Shown: piece after piece, positions 6,142 through 10,536 of the stretch
Position numbering within the stretch: position 1 is the first letter of the stretch
Layout of the letters: the number at the start of each line of letters is the position of its first letter
Assembly (NCBI GenBank): GCA_043718245.1
Contig: JAYSWB010000057.1
Location: 1-10,536 of the forward strand
DNA length: 10,536 nt
Reading direction: 5' to 3'
Source: JBAXAB01 sp043718245
GTDB lineage: Bacteria; Patescibacteriota; Minisyncoccia; Phycocordibacterales; CAIZLB01
Translations under genes and position numbers: made by a program
The notes under the pieces: model-generated
The model's input: only the letters and a program-made list of their open reading frames with translations
Told to the model about the DNA's origin: nothing
Databases searched by the model: none

Positions 6142-6984
6142 TTATTTCTGTGAGTTTCTAATAAATTCCATTCCTTCAGCTGCACCTTCAAAAAATTCTT
6201 TGCCTGACTCAGAAACAATACTGTGTAATAAGTCCATTTGACCTTCCTTTGAAACTTCTTTAAAAACATTTCCATCAAGCATCCAATGTGGTTGCTTTGC
6301 TTCATTGTTTACAATTTCTTGCGGTAGTAATTTGGTTATCCTATCATCATTTAAATACAAAGGCCCAGAATAGTAACCTATCACAAAGTCTTTTGAAGCG
6401 TTCACTATTTCTCGTAATTCTACTTCACTTATGTCGGGCAAAAGTGGCCTAATTGCAAGCATTGTTGGTATACCCCTGGAAGCTGTTCGTCTTAGGGAAT
6501 CTATCCTCTCTGCCGGCCCTGGAACACGTGGTTCGTACTTCTGTATCATTTCACTTGAAATACACGGCAAAGAAATGGAAACGCTTAATATATTTCCTCT
6601 TACTTTCATATATTCATAAATTTCCTCCATTTCGTTCAACATACTGTCTGAAATAGGTATTTTTGTAATAGTAGAAATATCTTTTCCAGTTTTTGCAAGT
6701 CTTTTTAACACTGAAATTGCTTCTTGTTTGTTTTGAAAGAATTCTGTGTCACAACCAAGCATCACCAAGTTTATCTCTTCTGGCAAGTTTTCTAATAAGT
6801 TCATTTGTGATTCGGTTAAATACGCCACATTTTTCATCTGGTTTGTAGTCATGTCATTTACAAAACAATACGTACATTCTAACGGACAACTCAATTGGGA
6901 ATACGTTAAAACCCTGTTTTTATCAATTTTTAAACCTTCTTTGTCATACTGTTTTATTAACTCTTGTTCGATTTTCAGAGGCAT
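6142..6984 (-). CDS. Radical SAM protein, spore photoproduct lyase (SplB)-like group
   Basis: From ATG 6984 the product has 280 residues. The radical SAM cluster motif CPLECTYC (C33, C37, C40) binds a 4Fe-4S cluster and S-adenosylmethionine. Further signs are LVMLGCDTEFF (73-83), TITKIPISDS (105-114), SVSISLP (134-140), YEPRVPGPAERIDSLRRTASRGIPT (150-174) and AIRPLLPDISEVE (177-189). The EPR.P.P..R......GIP...RI.P..P block is characteristic of SplB-like and 'DNA repair photolyase' proteins, which use a deoxyadenosyl radical. It need not repair DNA here; the substrate is unknown. The frame continues to 7020, but a promoter occupies that stretch and MPLKIEQ is a better start. The CYTH gene follows after one base. 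It is AT-rich compared with flanking genes and lies inside the repeat-bounded cassette. Confidence 0.85.
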   Translation of the reverse strand: MPLKIEQELIKQYDKEGLKIDKNRVLTYSQLSCPLECTYCFVNDMTTNQMKNVAYLTESQMNLLENLPEEINLVMLGCDTEFFQNKQEAISVLKRLAKTGKDISTITKIPISDSMLNEMEEIYEYMKVRGNILSVSISLPCISSEMIQKYEPRVPGPAERIDSLRRTASRGIPTMLAIRPLLPDISEVELREIVNASKDFVIGYYSGPLYLNDDRITKLLPQEIVNNEAKQPHWMLDGNVFKEVSKEGQMDLLHSIVSESGKEFFEGAAEGMEFIRNSQK

Positions 6985-6991
6985 ATAAATT

Positions 6992-7020
6992 ATGATATCC
7001 CCTTTTATCTCTGATTGCAA
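6992..7020 (-). promoter_or_regulatory. Candidate promoter of the radical SAM/CYTH operon
   Basis: On the minus strand TTGCAA (7015-7020), 17 bases, then TATCAT (6992-6997), then seven bases to ATG 6984. Spacing is ideal and the -35 is identical to that of the ABC gene. It sits 14 bases inside the right-hand repeat, so the cassette carries its own promoter. The transcript would have almost no leader. Confidence 0.55.
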
Positions 7021-7034
7021 AATGTTGTTACGCT

Positions 7035-7091
7035 TCTAAGCGACAAAATCGCAGAGGTCATTATGTGGCCGTTTAGAAAGTTGTTTTAGGC
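7035..7091 (+). repeat. Direct repeat, copy 2 (orphan 3' end of a phospholipase D-like gene)
   Basis: It is a 55/57 match to 5567-5623 and keeps the reading frame LSDKIAEVIMWPFRKLF and a TAG stop (7087-7089), but no phospholipase sequence precedes it. The TAG overlaps the TAA stop of the minus-strand ABC gene (7086-7088). The third-position differences suggest it diverged while under coding constraint. Confidence 0.95.
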
Positions 7092-8882
7092 AGAGACGTA
7101 GCCAGACGCCTGACTATTAAACATTTTTGCATACACTCCCGCCTTCTTTTTCATTAATTTTGCATGACTTCCCTCCTCGACAACTTTTCCCTGTTCAATA
7201 ACAATAATGCGGTCCATATTAATGACAGTATTGAATCGATGTGAGATTAATATAAGAGTACGATTTTCAGTTGAAGTTCTAATCTTTTCAAAAATATCCG
7301 CTTCAGAAAGTGCATCAACTGATGCGGTAGGCTCGTCCAAGACCAAAACATACCCGCCACGATAAAGTGCGCGGGCAATTGCGATTTTCTGTTCCTGGCC
7401 TTGGGAGGGAGCGATACCATTGAATTCACTGCCCAATTGCTCATCATATTGATTCTTCCACTCAGAGATAAATTCATCTGCTCCCGAGTGAACTGCAGCA
7501 GTTTTAACTTTATCAATATTAACGGCTTCCTCTACACGCCCCATTGCAACTGACTCTTTGGCGGTAAATGAATATGCAGAATAGTCTTGAAACAATAATG
7601 CCAAGTACCCGTACCACTCGGCTTTACTCAAATCTTTCAAATCAATACCATTAATCAAAATCTGCCCCTCGGTTGGATCGTAGAATCGACACAGCAACTT
7701 TATCAAAGTCGTTTTTCCTGCACCGTTATTTCCAACGAGAGCGACTTTTTCTCCCGCCTCAATTTTTAGGTTAAAGTTATCTAAAATCTTTGCATCCTTA
7801 TTTGCATATGAAAAAGATACGTTCTTAAATTCAATGCTAGGTGCACTTTCGAGGGCAAGCTTGGCAGGGTGTGCAATTTCCTTAAGAAATGGCGTCACGT
7901 CAACTATTTTGAATATATCGTTCACCTCCAATGCATCTTTATACTGGCGAGAGATACTGTTAAAAAATTGATCGATAGTTCCTGTGTATTGGCTTAAAAC
8001 GGCCAAATAGAACACCATTTCACCGACATTGATCTTTCCAGTGAAGACTTGGTTGATGATCAAGTAGAAAGAAAATCCAAAACCCAGTGACGCTAACCCA
8101 TGCGCCAAAAAAGACCGTACAATTTTTTCCCAGTCTGCCTTCTTTTGTTCCTTGTTGAAAGCATCTAAAATTCCCCGTGCTCTATTAACAACAAAATCAA
8201 GGGACTTTAAAAGACGATTTTGTGTAACAGAAACTTTCTGCGTTACATTTTCCTTCAAATGTGCGTAAGCCTTCATCTTGTCTCCCCCTTCCTGCCAAAT
8301 CATCCAAATGTGTTTGTTGTAGCGAAGTTGAAGGTAAAATTCAAAAGATGTTGCCACAATTAAAATAGGAACGATGTAAGGGTTAACTCTGAAAATGATT
8401 ATAGAAGTAGCAAGGAGAACAACGAGGTTTGGGAGACTTGTAAATTGTGCATAAGTAAGAGAAATGACACTCCAAAAGCCTTTGAATTTTACAGTAGATA
8501 ACAGTGCTTTAAATTCAGGGTCCTCTAGGTGTCCAGGTTCAAGCTTTGACATTGATTCCATTTCAAAAATTTCTTGGTCATTGGAAAATTTGTTCCACCA
8601 TCTCTTATCAAAGAATGTGTTTACACTTGATATTAAATCAGAAACAAGACGAATGAGTACATACAGAAATATTAAAAACAATACTGTACGGATTCCTTCG
8701 CCTTTACTTACAGAATCTGTAATGGAATTAACAATATTTCCTGTAACCTTCGCTTGAACAATGGGGATCAGGGCAATAGCAATACTCAGCGCCAAGAGCA
8801 TCACAGTGTAAAGAGGCATCCATTTGTAGGACAGCCCCGTACATCTTTTTATGTTTTTATATATGAGGGAAAGTTTTTGCAT
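7086..8882 (-). CDS. ABC transporter, fused membrane and ATPase domains (exporter half-transporter)
   Basis: The 598-residue product has an N-terminal membrane domain of about five or six helices (residues 20-320) and a C-terminal ATPase. Walker A is GNNGAGKTT (384-392), the Q-loop LLFQD has Q432, Walker B is VLVLDE (512-517), and the switch is SHR with H548. The signature motif reads APSQGQEQ (491-498) where LSGGQxQ is usual, so the first Gly of the SGGQ core is Gln and the preceding Leu is Pro; ATP-site geometry may be altered or asymmetric. Half-transporters of this kind form dimers and export lipids, peptides or drugs; the substrate is unknown. ATG 8882 has no close Shine-Dalgarno sequence; AAGGTGAT lies about 17 bases upstream, too far. 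The stop overlaps repeat copy 2. Confidence 0.92.
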   Translation of the reverse strand: MQKLSLIYKNIKRCTGLSYKWMPLYTVMLLALSIAIALIPIVQAKVTGNIVNSITDSVSKGEGIRTVLFLIFLYVLIRLVSDLISSVNTFFDKRWWNKFSNDQEIFEMESMSKLEPGHLEDPEFKALLSTVKFKGFWSVISLTYAQFTSLPNLVVLLATSIIIFRVNPYIVPILIVATSFEFYLQLRYNKHIWMIWQEGGDKMKAYAHLKENVTQKVSVTQNRLLKSLDFVVNRARGILDAFNKEQKKADWEKIVRSFLAHGLASLGFGFSFYLIINQVFTGKINVGEMVFYLAVLSQYTGTIDQFFNSISRQYKDALEVNDIFKIVDVTPFLKEIAHPAKLALESAPSIEFKNVSFSYANKDAKILDNFNLKIEAGEKVALVGNNGAGKTTLIKLLCRFYDPTEGQILINGIDLKDLSKAEWYGYLALLFQDYSAYSFTAKESVAMGRVEEAVNIDKVKTAAVHSGADEFISEWKNQYDEQLGSEFNGIAPSQGQEQKIAIARALYRGGYVLVLDEPTASVDALSEADIFEKIRTSTENRTLILISHRFNTVINMDRIIVIEQGKVVEEGSHAKLMKKKAGVYAKMFNSQASGYVSA

Positions 8883-8891
8883 TGAAAGTTA

Positions 8892-8920
8892 ATACTACAT
8901 CACCTTTTCACTTGTTGCAA
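8892..8920 (-). promoter_or_regulatory. Candidate promoter of the ABC transporter gene
   Basis: On the minus strand TTGCAA (8915-8920), exactly 17 bases, then TAGTAT (8892-8897), then nine bases to ATG 8882. The start site would fall within about three bases of the start codon, predicting a nearly leaderless mRNA. Confidence 0.55.
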
Positions 8921-8950
8921 AACGTACCTTTTATGCTACTTTTTAGTTAA

Positions 8951-8967
8951 TTGCGGCAGTTCCGCAA
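8951..8967. promoter_or_regulatory. Perfect 6-5-6 inverted repeat in the divergent ABC / small-gene intergenic region
   Basis: TTGCGG-CAGTT-CCGCAA. It lies 32 bases before the ATG of the small plus-strand gene and 31 bases above the -35 of the ABC gene. It could be a repressor operator or a hairpin in the small gene's leader. Confidence 0.4.
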
Positions 8968-8998
8968 GTGCACAAAAACCACAACCCATACAGACTCA

Positions 8999-9220
8999 AT
9001 GAAACACAGAATCGCGTTCACAGGTGAAATATTCAATGCCCGGATCGAAATCAAGAGGCAGACAGGCCTCGCCATTCTCGACCCAAAACATGGACAGCTC
9101 ATCTATGATGCATTGCCAGAACACATCAAGGACCAGTGGGACCTCCTCGGCTTCTCGAATGAGGCCCTTGCCTCAAGTGGGGACGAGATCGAAGCGTTGA
9201 TTGGACAAATCCCCGACTAG
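8999..9220 (+). CDS. Small acidic protein of unknown function
   Basis: ATG 8999 gives 73 residues: MKHRIAFTGEIFNARIEIKR at the N-terminus, then a middle section LDPKHGQLIYDALPEHIKDQ and an acidic end GDEIEALIGQIPD. I recognise no family. There are no membrane segments or Cys. The composition stands out: line 9061-9120 has 31 G/C of 60, richer than the AT-rich genes to its left, with many CTC, ATC and GCC codons. The frame can be extended to a TTG at 8951, but that start lies in the inverted repeat. It has its own strong terminator directly downstream, so it is probably a single-gene transcript. The consistent codon use and terminator support a real gene; transfer from elsewhere is possible. 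Confidence 0.65.
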   Translation: MKHRIAFTGEIFNARIEIKRQTGLAILDPKHGQLIYDALPEHIKDQWDLLGFSNEALASSGDEIEALIGQIPD

Positions 9221-9239
9221 GATTGAAAGGAGACCTCAC

Positions 9240-9275
9240 AACCCATCCCCCGCAAAGGGATGGGTTTTGTCTTTT
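9240..9275 (+). terminator. Intrinsic terminator after the small gene
   Basis: AACCCATCCC (9240-9249) pairs perfectly with GGGATGGGTT (9257-9266) around a 7-base loop, followed by TTGTCTTTT. It is the strongest classical terminator in the window and separates the small gene from the infC promoter. Confidence 0.88.
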
Positions 9276-9284
9276 CTATATAAT
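9267..9284 (+). promoter_or_regulatory. Candidate infC promoter
   Basis: A consensus TATAAT lies at 9279-9284, directly after the terminator. No -35 is found 17 bases upstream, where the terminator stem lies. TTGTCT (9267-9272) is six bases above it, similar to the short-spaced TTGACA/TATAAT before the tmRNA. Start near 9291 would give a leader of about 35 bases. Confidence 0.45.
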
Positions 9285-9325
9285 CGTGTTACTCTATAAC
9301 CACCAAAACAACTTTTACCCCAACT

Positions 9326-9838
9326 GTGTATACCCCAAGCGTACGAATAAACCACCAAATACGAGCAAGTGAACTTCGCGTCATCGGACCAAAAGGCGAA
9401 AATTTAGGCGTTATATCCCTTTCTACGGCTTTAAACAAGGCTCATGAAGCAGGACTCGATTTAATTGAAATCTCCCCAAAAGCCAATCCCCCTGTTGCAA
9501 AAATCGCAGATTATGGTAAATTCCAGTACGACGAAAACAAGAAGCTAAAGCAGTCAAAGGCCAAGGCCAAAGTCGTTGAAGTCAAGAGTCTCCAGGTCAA
9601 AATCGGTACAGGTGAACACGACCTTATTCTCAAAGCCAAAAAAGCGTCAGAATGGCTTGGAGAAGGACATCGAATCAAGATGGACCTTTTCCTTCCCGGA
9701 CGAACCAAATATCTTAATGTCGACTTCCTCAAGGAACGCCTAGATAGACTTCTGAAACTGGTCACTGTAGATTACAAAATCGCAGACCCAGCAAAGAAAA
9801 GTCTTAAAGGTTTGACGATCATTATCGAAAAGGCTTAG
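9326..9838 (+). CDS. infC: Translation initiation factor IF-3
   Basis: IF-3 binds the 30S subunit and checks the start codon and initiator tRNA. The 170-residue product has the N-domain VRINHQIRASELRVIGPKGENLGV (6-29), then EAGLDLIEISPKANPPVAKIADYGKFQY (41-68), a Lys-rich linker (72-82) and the C-domain VVEVKSLQVKIGTGEHDLILKAKKASEWLGEGHRIKM to IIIEKA. No ATG is available near the start; GTG 9326 is the only near start codon and agrees with the common non-AUG starts of infC genes. No Shine-Dalgarno sequence is visible. It begins the usual infC-rpmI-rplT operon. Confidence 0.95.
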   Translation: MYTPSVRINHQIRASELRVIGPKGENLGVISLSTALNKAHEAGLDLIEISPKANPPVAKIADYGKFQYDENKKLKQSKAKAKVVEVKSLQVKIGTGEHDLILKAKKASEWLGEGHRIKMDLFLPGRTKYLNVDFLKERLDRLLKLVTVDYKIADPAKKSLKGLTIIIEKA

Positions 9839-9877
9839 AGGGAGACAAATTATTAACCACAACAAGGCACTCGAAGT

Positions 9878-9907
9878 TTACGGGAAATCCGTAACGCCTC
9901 GCGTAAC
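9878..9907 (+). promoter_or_regulatory. Two mutually exclusive hairpins in the infC-rpmI gap
   Basis: Hairpin A pairs TTACGG (9878-9883) with CCGTAA (9889-9894). Hairpin B pairs GTAACGC (9891-9897) with GCGTAAC (9901-9907) with one mismatch and a CTC loop. They share bases 9891-9894, so only one can form. Hairpin B ends six bases before the rpmI ATG. In other bacteria L20 represses its own operon by binding leader RNA; a similar switch is possible here (inference). Confidence 0.4.
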
Positions 9908-9913
9908 AAACAT

Positions 9914-10111
9914 ATGAAAACAAATAAATCATTCTTAAAGCGCCTTAGAGTCACCAAAAACGGCAAGATCCTAGGACGAGCAACTGGCCAGAACCACTAC
10001 AATGCAAAAGAAAGCGGACGAAAACAAACAGCCAAGGGTCGAGCTGTTCCCTTCCACATGACAAGCCGCCAGAAACGACAGTTTTTATCAAACGCAGCTA
10101 AATTTAATTAA
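9914..10111 (+). CDS. rpmI: 50S ribosomal protein L35 (bL35)
   Basis: The product has 65 residues and is very basic. It starts MKTNKSFLKRLRVTKNGKIL (compare the KTHKGAAKRFKVTGSGKIK of standard L35), continues GRATGQNHYNAKESGRKQ and ends RQKRQFLSNAAKFN. It has normal L35 length and the normal position between infC and rplT. ATG 9914 lacks a Shine-Dalgarno sequence. The 75-base gap from infC carries the hairpins at 9878-9907. Confidence 0.92.
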   Translation: MKTNKSFLKRLRVTKNGKILGRATGQNHYNAKESGRKQTAKGRAVPFHMTSRQKRQFLSNAAKFN

Positions 10112-10120
10112 TCCAATACC

Positions 10121-10468
10121 ATGACAAGAGTAAAGAAAGGAATGCATGCGCTGAAGACTCGTCGAAACATCTTAAAGATGGCGAAAGGTTTCAGACATGG
10201 ACGATCTACAAAGGAAAAGTTGGCTTACGAACAGCTTGCACATTCTTGGGCTAGTGCTTTCATCCATCGTAGGGATAAAAAGGGCGATATGCGCCGATTA
10301 TGGAACGTAAAGATCAACGCAGCACTACGACCATTAGGTTTCTCATACAGCAAATTTATTGGTGCTATGAAGAAGAAAGGTGTAGTCGTTGACCGAAAGA
10401 TTTTGGCAGATTTGGCAGAAAATGCTCACCCTAGTTTTGAAGGTTTGGTGAAGCAGGTGATGAATTAA
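10121..10468 (+). CDS. rplT: 50S ribosomal protein L20 (bL20)
   Basis: L20 binds 23S rRNA early in large-subunit assembly and in several bacteria also represses its own operon. The 115-residue product carries the family pattern: MTRVKKGMHALKTRRNILKM, AKGFRHGRS (21-29), RRDKKGDMRRLWNVKINAALRPLGFSYSKFI and the C-terminal VVVDRKILADLAENAHPSFEGLV. It begins nine bases after the rpmI stop. ATG 10121 is preceded by AATCCAATACC with no Shine-Dalgarno sequence, so translation coupling to rpmI is likely. The last 16 bases belong to the 84-base palindrome at the window end. Confidence 0.95.
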   Translation: MTRVKKGMHALKTRRNILKMAKGFRHGRSTKEKLAYEQLAHSWASAFIHRRDKKGDMRRLWNVKINAALRPLGFSYSKFIGAMKKKGVVVDRKILADLAENAHPSFEGLVKQVMN

Positions 10469-10536
10469 TCCAGGAAAATCAAAAAAACCACCAATTGGTG
10501 GTTTTTTTGATTTTCCTGGATTAATTCATCACCTGC
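10453..10536. repeat. Perfect 84-base palindrome reaching the window end
   Basis: Arms 10453-10494 and 10495-10536 are exact reverse complements (42 bases each, no mismatches, no spacer). The inner part is a terminator. The outer part of the left arm is the end of rplT, so the right arm is a mirrored copy of rplT coding sequence. This is best explained as an assembly fold-back at the hairpin. Confidence 0.95.
10481..10508 (+). terminator. Intrinsic terminator of the infC-rpmI-rplT operon
   Basis: ACCACC-AATT-GGTGGT with a run of A before and seven T after, 12 bases behind the rplT stop. Its position and T-run fit a true terminator, though its right half lies in the doubtful mirrored segment. 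Confidence 0.75.

Larger units (their letters stand above)
5567..7034. mobile_element. Candidate integrated two-gene cassette bounded by 57-base direct repeats
   Basis: One repeat plus the unique segment is 1468 bases. Inside are a radical SAM gene and a CYTH-domain gene, both on the minus strand, with a promoter next to the right repeat and no integrase or transposase. The duplicated 3' gene end, with the host gene still complete, is what site-specific integration at the 3' end of a protein gene leaves behind. The interior is AT-richer: line 5941-6000 has 12 G/C of 60, against 27 of 60 in line 4741-4800 of the phospholipase gene. Without the insert, the phospholipase and ABC genes would be convergent with overlapping stop codons, as copy 2 still shows. 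Mobilisation in trans, loss of the recombinase, or a recombination-borne insertion are all possible. Confidence 0.65.

Noticed and set aside
6141..6305. Upstream extension of the CYTH gene by 55 codons
   Set aside because: It lies wholly inside the radical SAM reading frame; ATG 6140 one base after that stop begins exactly at the CYTH domain.
6985..7020. Upstream start of the radical SAM gene at 7020
   Set aside because: The stretch is occupied by a TTGCAA-17-TATCAT promoter, and the added residues are not part of the domain.
8951..8998. TTG start giving a 89-residue form of the small gene
   Set aside because: The TTG is part of a perfect inverted repeat, and the added 16 residues look unlike the rest; ATG 8999 preferred.
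9511..9765. 84-codon open frame antisense to infC
   Set aside because: Ser/Arg-rich shadow of the IF-3 coding sequence.
9849..9915. Leader peptide frame between infC and rpmI whose TGA overlaps the rpmI ATG
   Set aside because: It is open for about 21 codons but has no ATG, GTG or TTG start; an ATT start would be special pleading.
1..10536. CRISPR array or tandem repeats
   Set aside because: No regularly spaced repeats seen; the only long repeats are the two 57-base copies and the terminal palindrome.

Overview
The window looks like a piece of a small-genome bacterium, most likely a Candidate Phyla Radiation (Patescibacteria, Parcubacteria-like) organism. This is an inference from gene content and style: compact genes, an infC-rpmI-rplT block, a tmRNA gene, many short membrane proteins, and no convincing Shine-Dalgarno sequence before any gene. 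TGA is used as a stop codon only where a stop is expected. Both ends look like places where an assembler would stop. Position 1 lies inside what appears to be the 3' end of an insertion-sequence transposase. Position 10536 is the end of a perfect 84-base palindrome.

Layout. 1-108: C-terminal tail of a probable DDE transposase (+). 187-570: PemK/MazF-like toxin without a visible antitoxin (-). 699-1085: tmRNA gene (+) with a readable PK1 pseudoknot and tag reading frame, closed by a terminator shared with the convergent gene. 1142-2190: three short membrane-protein genes (-): LapA-domain, a 93-residue membrane protein, and DUF305. 2272-4367: murF behind a ZIP metal transporter gene (-). 4407-5621: phospholipase D / cardiolipin-synthase-like gene (+), divergent from the ZIP gene across 39 bases. 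5567-7091: an AT-rich two-gene cassette (radical SAM enzyme, then CYTH-domain protein, -) bounded by two 57-base direct repeats, each carrying the last 17 codons of the phospholipase gene. 7086-8882: ABC exporter (-). 8999-9220: GC-richer small gene of unknown function (+). 9326-10468: infC, rpmI, rplT (+), ending in a terminator.

How the parts relate. The right block is translation machinery (IF-3, L35, L20), and the tmRNA at the left is ribosome rescue. murF makes the peptidoglycan precursor. The phospholipase D-like protein, ZIP transporter, ABC exporter and small membrane proteins are envelope functions. The radical SAM/CYTH pair looks foreign: it has lower GC, its own promoter, and sits between duplicated copies of a host gene's 3' end. 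This is the usual footprint of an integrative element, but no recombinase is present. It is the best candidate here for an undescribed system.

Regulatory picture. Several starts have a -10-like hexamer only 6-9 bases upstream, sometimes with a -35-like TTGNNA box 17 bases further up. Together with the absence of Shine-Dalgarno motifs, this suggests widespread leaderless transcripts.
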